From NCBI GenBank assembly GCA_016194705.1, contig JACQAZ010000001.1, positions 23,324 through 87,323 of the forward strand: a stretch of DNA of 64,000 nt, given 5' to 3'. Source of the DNA: Elusimicrobiota bacterium. GTDB taxonomy: Bacteria > Elusimicrobiota > Elusimicrobia > UBA1565 > UBA9628. Under the pieces are notes generated by a model, which saw only the letters and a program-made list of their open reading frames with translations, did not search any database and was not told where the DNA came from. Positions within the stretch are counted from its first letter, which is position 1; the number at the start of each line of letters is the position of its first letter. A program made the position numbers and the translations under genes. This document shows positions 18,257 through 28,200 of the stretch, piece after piece.

Positions 18257-19930
18257 ATGACCAAACAAACCGTCTCCATGGTTTTGTCGCTTCTGCTGTG
18301 CGCCGCGCCCGTGTTCAACGCGGTCGGGGAAAACAGCGGGCAGCTCGATCCTCAGGCATACGCCCACAAAGACAATATTCCCCCGGATGACTTGGATTCC
18401 CTGAAGACCAAGGGGTATCGATCCGACGCCGATGGCTTGTTCCCCTATGACGGCACCTGTTGTCTAAGAAACAGAGATGTATGGACGTTGCTTCGGGGAA
18501 AACCCTCCGGAGAGGACCAACCGTCGCGGGAACAAGCGCGCTCCGGGAAGCCCGAGCCAATCGTTGCGCCGGATATGGCCGGCCGACTCCAAAACGGCAT
18601 ACAAAATGGCGTCAGAGACTGGGGTAATGGCGGCGATAAGGGAGATGCACTCATCACTGGCAGCGTGGCCGCTGTCCCAGACGTCCGCGGCGTCGCTCCC
18701 GCCCGCCGAGCTCTCCTCCGGGTCGCACACGCGAACAACGCTTCACCTTCCTCCGTACAACCCTGGGAGGTACATCTGGCGCCGTACAAGCAGGCGCCTG
18801 TCGCCTCCGCGGACACCGCGCCGCCCACAATGCCGGCGAAGCCGCCGGTCATTAAAGACGCGCGGACCGCACCCGCTACCGCAAGGCATTCCGCGACGGG
18901 ACAAGCGCAAAATTCCTCAACAAAGGGGGAAGTCGCAACTCCGGACGCGACTGTGGTCGACCACTCGAAACAGGACCTCAAGGGCGGGGAGACTCTCAAA
19001 ACCTACAACAAGCAGCTCGACGATTTCTTCCAGGATTCCGCCCAGACGTCGCCTGCTTCAACCCTGAATCATGATACCGGCGTCCAATCGGGTGGCTATT
19101 CCCCGGTGGGCAGCTTCGGGCTCGCCGAAGGGTACGTCAACGACCAGCTCCAAAAGTTCATATCGGAGCTCCTTCGTCAAAGCGTCTCCCTGATGGGGTG
19201 GAAACTCGATATTAAATTAAAATTCAAGGAGAACCATGACGTGATGGTGGATATCGATATGAGCATCCCGCCTGGTTTTTTCGGCATGCCCAGCACCGAC
19301 AAGGATCTGCTCACCTATCACATAACCTCCAAGATGGAAGTGCTCAGCACCCCGCACCAGGGATATCTCATCTTCAAGCTCCCGCCGAACGGCACCCTGT
19401 TCAAACGCGCCAATTCAGACATCCCGCCGGTCGCCATCCACACCGAACTGCTTTCGGACGCCGTGGCTATCGCCCGCGGATATTTGGCCGCGCTGTCCGG
19501 AGATATGGCGGGGTTCGACGCCGCGGCGGCGTTGCTTCAAAAGCAGATGGCCGCGCTTAAACTCCAAATGGACCAGCTCAACAAGGAACGCGACCGCAAA
19601 GAATACATGAAACTTCAGGCGCAGTTCAGGCTATTTGAGCTTCAAAAGGAAGCCACCGAGATCCAGCGCGGCCAGTTCAAGGACATCGCCGAACAGGTGC
19701 ATACGCAGATGTTCTCTTTCGTCGGGGACAAGGAATTGAATTTGAACAATCTCCTGGCCGCGCGCGGCAACTCGCTGGTTCTTAAAGTCAACCTGGAGCA
19801 GATCACCCCGCCGAACATCTATAAGCTTGTGGCGGGCATACGGCTCAAAAATATCCAGGTAGAGGATCGTGACGGCCATAAGGAGTTGTACTTCTATCTA
19901 GAAGGTCCTAAGGCGAAGAAGAAGGTATAG
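18257..19930 (+). CDS. Secreted orphan protein with coiled coil (paired with next gene)
   Basis: 557 residues that I do not recognise. A signal peptide (QTVSMVLSLLLCAAPVFNAVGE) is followed by ~220 low-complexity, Pro/Ala/Thr-rich residues. A folded beta-rich region follows (GWKLDIKLKFKENHDVMVDIDM, about residues 315-420), then a strong Lys/Gln-rich coiled coil (LLQKQMAALKLQMDQLNKER, about 430-475), and a last beta domain (NSLVLKVNLEQITPP). GC is visibly lower than in neighbours and codon choice is more relaxed, so transfer is possible. TACACT ends 6 nt before the ATG. The next gene starts 7 bp after its stop. Confidence 0.65.
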   Translation: MTKQTVSMVLSLLLCAAPVFNAVGENSGQLDPQAYAHKDNIPPDDLDSLKTKGYRSDADGLFPYDGTCCLRNRDVWTLLRGKPSGEDQPSREQARSGKPEPIVAPDMAGRLQNGIQNGVRDWGNGGDKGDALITGSVAAVPDVRGVAPARRALLRVAHANNASPSSVQPWEVHLAPYKQAPVASADTAPPTMPAKPPVIKDARTAPATARHSATGQAQNSSTKGEVATPDATVVDHSKQDLKGGETLKTYNKQLDDFFQDSAQTSPASTLNHDTGVQSGGYSPVGSFGLAEGYVNDQLQKFISELLRQSVSLMGWKLDIKLKFKENHDVMVDIDMSIPPGFFGMPSTDKDLLTYHITSKMEVLSTPHQGYLIFKLPPNGTLFKRANSDIPPVAIHTELLSDAVAIARGYLAALSGDMAGFDAAAALLQKQMAALKLQMDQLNKERDRKEYMKLQAQFRLFELQKEATEIQRGQFKDIAEQVHTQMFSFVGDKELNLNNLLAARGNSLVLKVNLEQITPPNIYKLVAGIRLKNIQVEDRDGHKELYFYLEGPKAKKKV

Positions 19931-19937
19931 AACTCCC

Positions 19938-20543
19938 ATGACGACAAAAACCATCTGGCTTCTCTGCCTCCTCTCGCCGGCATGCACCCTGCCGCGCGCG
20001 CGGGCCGAGGTTCCGGCTCCGCTCCGGCCCGACCTCGTGCTGCGGCTCAACCAGGAACTCTTCGAGACCCAGGGGGTTCAGGAAGCCCTGGATGCGGGCA
20101 AACGACGGTTGGACCCGGGCTTCCACGATGCATTCCTCGATTTCAGGAACGACGGCATCCACCTCAAGTTCACGCAATCGCTCTTATGGAAAGAATTCGA
20201 ATTCGACATAATCCTGCGTCTACTCTGGACCGGCCGCAACACATTCGAAGCGCATCTCCAAAAATTCGATGTTTCCGGGAAGCTCCTTTTATTCCATTTC
20301 AAGGTCGACCTTAAAACGCTGAAGGCCCAGTTATTCCAATTTTTCAAGCTCAACATCCAAGTCGTGCTGCTGGACGCCATCGATTTAAAGTATGTCGGGA
20401 ACACGGCGGACCAATCGCTCGTATTCCGCGGCACGGTCAACGTGGGCAAGCTGGTCCCCCTGCCGGCGGCCGCCGACCTCGATCTCTCGGGCATACAGAC
20501 GCAGGACCGATTGTTGGTTTTAGAGTTGGCAAGACGTCCTTAG
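19938..20543 (+). CDS. Secreted orphan protein, beta-rich
   Basis: 201 residues with a signal peptide (TIWLLCLLSPACTLPRARA). The mature part alternates hydrophobic and polar residues (DGIHLKFTQSLLWKEFEFDIILRL, DVSGKLLLFHFKVDLKTLKAQ), suggesting a long beta sheet. It is reminiscent in texture of lipid-binding TULIP/LmeA-like folds; that resemblance is impression only. It follows the 557-residue orphan by 7 bp and shares its lower GC, so the two likely work together. Confidence 0.6.
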   Translation: MTTKTIWLLCLLSPACTLPRARAEVPAPLRPDLVLRLNQELFETQGVQEALDAGKRRLDPGFHDAFLDFRNDGIHLKFTQSLLWKEFEFDIILRLLWTGRNTFEAHLQKFDVSGKLLLFHFKVDLKTLKAQLFQFFKLNIQVVLLDAIDLKYVGNTADQSLVFRGTVNVGKLVPLPAAADLDLSGIQTQDRLLVLELARRP

Positions 20544-20650
20544 CGCCCCCCTGCGATACCCTGTCCACCATCCTTCCTGGAGGCGCCCGCGATGGTTTCA
20601 TCTTACGGCCGTCGAAATTCTAGCCCAGTTTCACGGTATAATAGGAAGGC

Positions 20651-21007
20651 ATGAACCGGCTCATCCTCCTGGTCTTCACCGTTTTGGCGTGGCCCTCGCT
20701 GGCGCACGCCGAAGAGAAGAAGCAAAAGAACAAAGTCGGTACCCTACCGGCCATGCAACAGCGCGTGCTCGACGCGAAGACGGCCGGCGAGACCCACGAG
20801 ATGACCCTCGACGCGATCTTCGACAACCACCAGCACGGAGACGGCTCGGTCAATGCGACGACCGACAAGCTGCTCTCTGGAACCGCCGTGAGCCCGGAGC
20901 AGGCCAAGGAAGCCCGGCTCAAGGAAGCCGAGTGCCGAGCCGCAGCCCGCCACGGCAAGCGCAAAGGGCCGCGCTGCCGGGGCCGCCAGACTCGCGGCGA
21001 GCGCTAA
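20651..21007 (+). CDS. Small basic secreted protein
   Basis: 118 residues. A signal peptide (LILLVFTVLAWPSLAHAEE) precedes a short helical domain containing FDNHQHGDGSVNATTDKLLSG and a very basic C-terminal tail (AARHGKRKGPRCRGRQTRG). I do not recognise it. TATAAT ends 8 nt before the ATG. Regular codon use and the clear signal peptide support a real gene. Confidence 0.6.
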   Translation: MNRLILLVFTVLAWPSLAHAEEKKQKNKVGTLPAMQQRVLDAKTAGETHEMTLDAIFDNHQHGDGSVNATTDKLLSGTAVSPEQAKEARLKEAECRAAARHGKRKGPRCRGRQTRGER

Positions 21008-21061
21008 GCCGCTTTTTTCCCTAGCGACATCGGGGCGCACATTCGCCAAGACGCCGCCTTC

Positions 21062-21895
21062 TCAATAATCATGCCAATGCCATTTCGGCCTTTTGTCTTC
21101 GGGCGGATCGTCCGGCAGGCGGCTGTTCCACCCGGGGGCCACGATCAAGGCGTTGGCCTTTTCCGTGCAGCACCTGTTGGCCACGAAGCTCGCGTAGGTA
21201 TTGCTGTTGGGTCCGGTGAAATAATAATAGCCGATGGGCCAGTCCTCGACGGCCTTGTTGACGCAGGAGATGCGCTCGTGGAGCTTCCTCTGGGCTTCGT
21301 CGGGGGGCAGTTTCTTGGAGCAATCGCTGCAGGGGACGCACGTGCCTCCCTCGCGATGCGTGATCTGCGGCCAAGTGTAGGGGCCGGTCGTGGGGCCCTC
21401 GCCGGTGACCGGATCGATCTCCTTGTGCATCTGCGGAAAGCCCTCCGTCGTCATCACGACCTTGCGCGCGGTTCTTTCCCGGATCCTTTCCCTGATCCGG
21501 CTGAAATCCTTGTCCGCATTGGTCGAGATGCGGCGCATCTCGACCAAGTCGTGGCCGGTGTGCTCGGAGATGAATTGTATCCATGCCTCGTCATAGACTC
21601 TCCGCTCGGCCTTTTCGTCCAGGGACATGTGCTTGACCACCGCGATCCAGCAATGCGCGGGCGCCAGCGGAAAAAGGATGGGTGGAGCGTGGCCCGCGAA
21701 GTTGACCAGCAGGTGCGCACAGCAGATCTCGACTCCGGCCTGCGCGAGGGTCCCTGGCCCCGGGGGCAGCGACTTGTTGATCGCCGCCTGGGCCTGGCTT
21801 AAGGTCGAGTCGAAGTCCTGGGCGCGCGCGGACCAATGCAGGCATAAAGCCGCGGCCAGGAGCACCGTCTTGATCGCCATCCTTAGGCTCGTCAT
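21062..21895 (-). CDS. Secreted Cys-rich protein with HCW...GPNSNTY signature
   Basis: 277 residues (an alternative ATG at 21880 gives a tidier signal peptide, AIKTVLLAAALCLHWSARAQ). The mature part contains APAHCWIAVVKHMS (about 80-93), two CxxC-type pairs (TCVPCSDCSKK) and YYFTGPNSNTYASFVANRCC. An HxW motif followed by GPNSNT is, as I recall it, the layout of DUF3750-like putative papain/NlpC-fold proteins, so a cysteine-histidine hydrolase is possible. That is inference; no catalytic assignment is certain. The gene stands alone. Confidence 0.6.
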   Translation of the reverse strand: MTSLRMAIKTVLLAAALCLHWSARAQDFDSTLSQAQAAINKSLPPGPGTLAQAGVEICCAHLLVNFAGHAPPILFPLAPAHCWIAVVKHMSLDEKAERRVYDEAWIQFISEHTGHDLVEMRRISTNADKDFSRIRERIRERTARKVVMTTEGFPQMHKEIDPVTGEGPTTGPYTWPQITHREGGTCVPCSDCSKKLPPDEAQRKLHERISCVNKAVEDWPIGYYYFTGPNSNTYASFVANRCCTEKANALIVAPGWNSRLPDDPPEDKRPKWHWHDY

Positions 21896-22106
21896 TCACA
21901 TCGCCGCGTCTGCGGCTTTGAAACATAGGATTGCCTGTCTTGGAGGCACTCTCCCGAGGCGAATGGGTAGTCCGCCGCCGTCAAAGGTCCCTCTCGCGCG
22001 ATGATAAAACTCTACCTCCTTCTTATCATGCCGCGATGACCAGCCGGTACAGCGGGCTCTCTCGCTCGCGGCGAGGTTCGTAAGCCCGGCAGGCGGAGAC
22101 CGCTTA
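21896..22106. other. Intergenic stretch with short hairpin
   Basis: It holds ATGATAA (22001-22007) paired with TTATCAT (22023-22029), a 7-bp stem that may be part of a weak terminator. No ORF or other feature is supported. Confidence 0.3.
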
Positions 22107-22271
22107 GGCGCTAGCAGGGTGCTGAAAAACTCGCGGTCGGCGAGCGTCGGGTCCGGGGCAGTCGTTCTCCGCTATTGGTCCGTTGCTTTAAAGCAACGGA
22201 CCAACGAGGAGTGATGGCCGAGCGGCGGAGCCAAGGCGGCCGAATGACTTTTTCAGCAACCTGCTAGCGCC
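22107..22271. mobile_element. MITE-like 165-bp inverted-repeat element
   Basis: Terminal inverted repeats of 26 bp (22107-22132 and 22246-22271) match at 24 positions and begin GGCGCTAGCAGG. A 30-bp perfect palindrome sits in the middle (22175-22204, centred on CTTTAAAG). There is no coding capacity. The right repeat overlaps the last codons and TAG stop (22264-22266) of the giant gene. No target-site duplication was identified. A non-autonomous transposon or an extragenic palindrome family are both possible. Confidence 0.6.
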
Positions 22272-25200
22272 CGAACGCGGCGAGCGCGAAGAGGCGCGGC
22301 ACGATCGGGAAGCCGGGCAGGTTCGCCTTCGGGGTCGCCGCGTCGGCCGCGGCGCGAAGCGCCAGACGCGCCTCCTCGGACCGCGCGAGCGCGAGCTCGG
22401 CCTCGGCGATGAGCCTCATGTCGTCCGGCGGCGGGACGGGTTTGGCCTCTTCGAGCTTTTTCCGGTAGGCCTCGTAGACCTTGCGCCTCTGCTTCTGCTG
22501 GGCCGCGCCCAAGCCGACCTGCACCGCGACCCGCACCGTGTCCACGGCGATGTGATCGGGAGTCGCGACTGTCTGTCCGATGCCGTCCGAATCGGTGCGG
22601 TCGCCGATCGCATTCAGGGTGTTCTCGACGGCCAGCCTCCCGGTCTGGTGGTCCACCTTCGTTTCCGCGTACTCTCCCGCGCGGCCGCGCACGGATTCTA
22701 CGAAGCTCTTGCGCACGCTCCCCGTAAACGAGCCCATGATCTGGCCCCGGGCGTCCTCGAGGTCCTCCTTGGCCCAGCCGATCTCGCGCAGCAAGGAGCC
22801 CTTGCCCAGATGGACGTCTTTCTTGCCGTCCGTCGAGACCGGGGCTTTCTCGTGCTCCCACTCGCCCGGCTTTATCGGAGAGTCGTTGTCGACGCGCTTG
22901 GGGAACTGCGACGGATCGTAGTAGCGGTCGACCGGATCGGGCAGGATCTCGAAGATGTCGATGAAGTGCACGACCTTGCCGAGCGCGCCGCGGTGGACGG
23001 TCGCGCCGCCGTCGGTCTGGCGCATGTAGACGCGCCCGATGTAGCCTTCCTGGTTGGGGTCGCGGCCGGTGATCATCTCGATGGGCGTCTTGATGATGCC
23101 GCGGGGGGTCTCGAGGATGATGTTGCCCCAATTCTGCGGCATGTAGGCCCAGCGTCCGTTGGCCCCGAGGCCGCTCTCCGCTTTCGAGAGCCTCTGCGCG
23201 AGGATCGCGCGTCCCAATGAGACGGGAAGGCCCGTCCTCGGGTCTATGTAGCGCTTGAGCCGCGCGATGGGCGAGATGTCCTTGTCGGTCTGCTTCCAGA
23301 CCTTGCCCTCCATATCCTCGATCCACCAGGCGCCGGCCTCGCGCTCGAGTTCCTCCTTGCTGCGGAACACGCGCGCGACGCGCCCCTGCGCGTCGACCTC
23401 CAGAGCCCAAATCTCGCCTTCGAGCCACTGCAAAGCGGCGCCGCCGCCGAGCTTGAAGGAGAAACCCTTGCCCGAGGCGCTCACGACGACGCCCTCGCCG
23501 TCGAGCCCGAGACGGAGGTCCGAGACGAGGTGGAAGGACCAGTCGTGCTCGAGCGACTTCGCGTCCTTGGCCTTTTCGCGCGCCGTGGAAAGTTCTTCCT
23601 GGTTCATGTAGACGGCCGCGACCTCGGCGTCTTTGTCGAGCGCATAGGCGAAGCCCTCCAGCTTGAGGTTGAGCCAACCTTTGCGCCGGGCGGCGAGCTC
23701 GTCGTTGGCCGCCTCGTCGAGCAGGGCGCCGGCGCCGCGCTTGCCGAATTCCGCCCTTTGGAAGAGCCGCGCGTAATCGGAGGCCTCGAGCGACTCGAGG
23801 CTCGGGAAGGTCCCGGCCGGCAGGGCCTCTCCCGAGACCTGCACGAGGATCACGAGCTCGTCGGGGCTCCTCCAGCGCGCGGCCAGAGCGTGGACCGGCA
23901 GGCGCAGGCCCGCGCGCGGGTCGCGCGCCTTGTTGAAATAGAGGACCTTGCCCTGGCGCTCCATCCTCCTGAGCTCGGCCAGGCTCAAGGCGCCCGCGTA
24001 CTGGCCCGCCTTCGCGCCGGACTCCACGCGAAGCGCCAGCTCGGATTTCTCGAGCGCCGCGTCGACTTCCTGGCGGCGCGAGCGCTGCTCGGCGCGAGCC
24101 TTCAGAACCTCGAGCTCTTCTCGGCGCGCATCGACGCCGGCCACGATCTCTTGGCCCCCCGCGCGCCGCGCCTCATCCTCGGTCGTCGGCCGGGCGCCGA
24201 CGAAGGTGGGGGGGAGAAGGAAGCGCTTGCCGCCTAGCTCGACGACCTGGTTGCGGCCCTTGAGCCACTCCAGATCCTTGCCCGTCAGCCATTGCGTCTC
24301 GCCGCCGCCCTTGACCTCGTAGAGCGCCGGCAAGGACTCGGGCTTGGCGATCCAGCGCTCGCGCATCGCGCGCAGGAAGGCCAGCGACTCGGAGGCCGGC
24401 TGGATCTGGTCGCGCGCTTCCGGCGAGGCGCGCAGGGCCTGCATGCGCACCTCCCCCAAGGTGATCGCGCCGTCGAGCGTCACGATGCCGCGGCCGTAGC
24501 GCAGCATGTCGCGGCGGCGCTCGAGGCTGCCCCGCAGCCCGAACATCGCGTTGAGGCCGCTCGTCCAGCGCGGGTCCAAGCCCACCTCCTTCATCGCGAA
24601 GGTCTTGAGGACCTCGTTGTCGTAGGCGATGAGCGCCTTCACGTAGGCCTCCAGCGCCTTGTCCTTGAGCACGTAGTCCTCGGGCTTGAGCTTCTGCTGG
24701 AGGTAGTGGTGCAGCGCCTCCTGCCTCGCCTCGTAGACCGCGTCCTTGAGCGTCGAGAGGCGCGCATAGGCCGCCTCGACGGCCGGGGGCGCCGGGACCG
24801 CGCGCCAGTAGGCGGCGCGCAGGGCCTGCATCTCGTTTTGCTGACGGCGCACGTCGCCCTCGGCGCCGACGGCCTGGCTCTCGACGTCGGAGCGCAGGAA
24901 GCCCATCAGATCCGTCCAGGCCGAGCCGCCGCTTTGGGCCTCGAGCTCCCGCAGGATTTGCTCCAAGGCTGATTCCACGCGGCGCCGTCTGCCGTCGAGG
25001 TCGACCTTGGTCAGAAGGTCGAGCTTCTCGGCAGGCGTGAAGTCCTTGCTGAGCACGAGGCTCTGGCTGCGGCGGCTCGAGCGGTACTTCTCGAGCTCGC
25101 CCTTGAGGGACTGGCGCAGCTTGGGAGAGACCCCCGAGAGCAGCGAGTCCTGGCCTTTCTCGAAACCCTCGTCGAGCAGGCGCTGGGCCCAGTAGGCCAG

Positions 25201-28200
25201 CAGCTCCTGGCGCGGGGTCTTCTCCCCGGTCGCCGCGGCGGGAGCCGTCATCGATACGCCGCCCGAGAGGGAGGCCTGCCCCGTGTAGCCCAGGGCCTCG
25301 AGCTCGGTCACCAGGCGGATGAAGTCGAGCCTCAGGGCGTAGACGGTCGCGACCCACTCCTCGTGAGCCGCGGAGGCCTCGAGCTGGGCGGCCACGACGT
25401 CGGCCTCGGTCCCCATGCGCATTCGCAGGCGCTCGACGGCCCCCATGAGGTTGCGGCGCGCGACCTCGACGCGGGAGCGCTCCGCCTCGAGGAGCTTGAC
25501 CTTGTCGGAAACCGAGGCCATCAGGGAATGCAGCATCAGCGAAAGGCTCTTGAGCCGGTCCTGGGACTCGAGCTCGCGGCGCAGGGCGTCGTTGAGTATG
25601 CCCTCGAGGCTCTTCATGACCTTGATGGGATCGGGCGCCTCGAGGAAAACGCCGCCGACCCAGCGCCCCTGGAAGAGGCCGAAAGCGGCCAGCGGCGTGA
25701 AGCCCTTGTAGCTCATGCGCTCGGCGATGATGTTGGCCTGCATCTGGGAGAGCGGGTCGCGGGCGGCGGCGATCTCCTCGGGCAGGCCTTCCTGGAACAA
25801 ATGGCGCTTGAGGAGTTCCAGGTCGAGGGCCTGCGCCTCGCTCAGGTAGCGGTCCGCCGCCGCGCCGAGGTCGGCGTCCTCGGCCGGGATGAGAGTGAGG
25901 AACTGATCGAGAGTCGTCCCCGACGGCAGCCTCAAGTGAGCCGCGACCTCGGCGAAATCGCGTTCGAGGGCCTTGCGCGCGCTCTGCGCCGCTTCGCCCT
26001 GGGCGCCGCGCGCTATGGCGACCTCCAAGCGCAGGCGCGAGAGCAGTATGTCGGCCTTGGCCTTCGCCAGCGAGAGCTCGGTCTTGTAGAGCGAGTCGGC
26101 CTTCTCTTCCTGCAGCTTCGCAAGCGCGATGAGCGCCTCGGGCGGAGTCGCAGCACTTCGCAGGCGCACCTCGATCCAGCCCTCGACGAATTGCTTGCCG
26201 ATGGGCTCCTTGGTCAGGGACTGGCGCAGGTCGTAATACCTCAAGGTCCCGTTCGATTCGAACGGAGCCTCCTGCGGCACGGAGGCGCGCAAATCGCCGA
26301 CGTCGGGACTCGCCGACTCCGCCCCCAGGGCGACTTCGAGCGCGTCCTTGAGCGCCGCGAAACTCGACGGCAGAGAGCCCTGCTTCTGCTCTTTTGCCCC
26401 ATCTCCGCCGTAAGCCATCATCATCGCCTTGAGCCCGTAGATGCGGTTCCGGAGTTGGATCGCCGAAAGCCGGCTCGCCCCGTCGGTTCGGCCCTCGACG
26501 GCCTTCAAGCCCCGCTCGGCCGCGGCCAGTTCGAAGGACCAGCGCGCCCTCATGGCCGGCAGGCGCGCGTCGAAGGAGCGCAGGTCGCGCTCGGCCGTCA
26601 GGGTCTGCTCGCGCGCCAAGGCGACCAGTTCGGGCGACGCCAGGCCCTCGCCCGAGAGCGCCGAGATCAGCCGCCCCAAGGCTCGGCCTATCAAAGAGAT
26701 CGGCTCGACGCGGATGTCTTGGACCTTGAGGTTCTTGTCGACGATCTGCTCGACGGATCTGGCGACCTTGACGCGCGAGGCCAGCACGTCCCTGCTGGCG
26801 GCGAGCGGATCCATCTTTCCCAGCCGGTCCTTGAGCTGCGCCAGGGCCTCGTCCATCGTGTCGGTGAGAGCAACGCCGGCGTCGAGCGGCCGGCCCAGCA
26901 GATAGTTGAGTTGGGCGCGGGCCTGGGCGAACTCCCCCTCCAGGTGTTTTAGGTCAGCGCGAGCTTGATCGAGCTCCAAGGATCGTTGAGCGCCGCCGTC
27001 CTGGGCGCGCTCGAGCTCCGGGATGATCTGGTCGCGGTAGAGGTCGCGCGAGTCGCGCGCCGCGCGGAAGGCCGCGTAGCTCTGGAAGAGCTGCAGGGAG
27101 AGGTCGCCTCCGACCTTCTCCTGCAGCCGTGAGTACATCGCCGCCTCGCCGCCGCGGCGCTCCATCGAGAGCTCTTTGAGCTCGCCCGGCTGCAGGGCGA
27201 CGTTGAAGATCGGGAAGACCCCCAGGCCGGTGATCCCGAAGGCCGGGAGCAGCGCGACCCCGGCCGCCGTCAGGTTGAGCCCGATGTTGACGTCGACGGA
27301 GACCTTCTGGAAGCGGTGGGAGGCCGCCTCCATGAGCTCGGAGGCGGCCTGCGAGCGCTGGGCCAGGGCCTCCATGTTCGGAGAATTCCCGACGGCCGCG
27401 TCGAACGCCTCGCTCAGCCGCCGCGGCGCCTCGGGGGCGTTGGCGTAATCGTCCTCGGCGCGGTCGGCGTTTTGAGCGCCGTCCATGACGCTCCAGGCGT
27501 CCTTGAGCGAGCCCTGGGCGCGCGCCTCGAGCTGGCCGCTCGTGGTCCAATACCAGCGCCTGAACCGCGCCCACAGCTCGGCCGGCGGGATGAGTCCGTT
27601 GCGCCACTGCCGGATTCCGTCGGCCAGCGCCGACCGCGCCGCCGGCGCCGAGGCCTGGAGCTGCCAGAAGCGCGCGTCCCAGGACTCCGCGATCAGGCGC
27701 TCCGAGCGCGACTTGAGCCGGAAATCGCGCAGGGAGCCGGCCATCTCCGCGATGATGGCCCGGTCCTGAAAGCGCAGGGCCTTGTCGTTCGACTTGGCGG
27801 CGGGGTCATAGATCGGCAGCCGCAGCGAGACCCCCGCGCCGATGACCTGGTTGGCGAGCACGTCCTGAAGCTGGACGCCCAGCGAGAAGGTGATCTTCTC
27901 GAAAAACGGAATGTAGTCCATCAGGTTGAAGCCTTCCTCGGGAACGCCCATCTGGCCGCGCAGGCCCGAGATCAAGTCGGAGAGGCGGTCGGGGCTCCCC
28001 AGAGCCTTCTGCAGCAGAGCGGAGAAGCCTTCGAGATCCTGCGGGGTCAACTCGTCGAGGATCGCGGTGTCGTCGGGGCCCCGGCCGGTCAGCGCGTTGT
28101 AGCGCAGCAGGGCCTGGCGATGGCGGTCGGCCGCCGAAAGCGCGCGGGTCTGCGCCTCGGCGCGGATGACGGGGTCGTCGGCGTTGGCGTACATCCAGGC

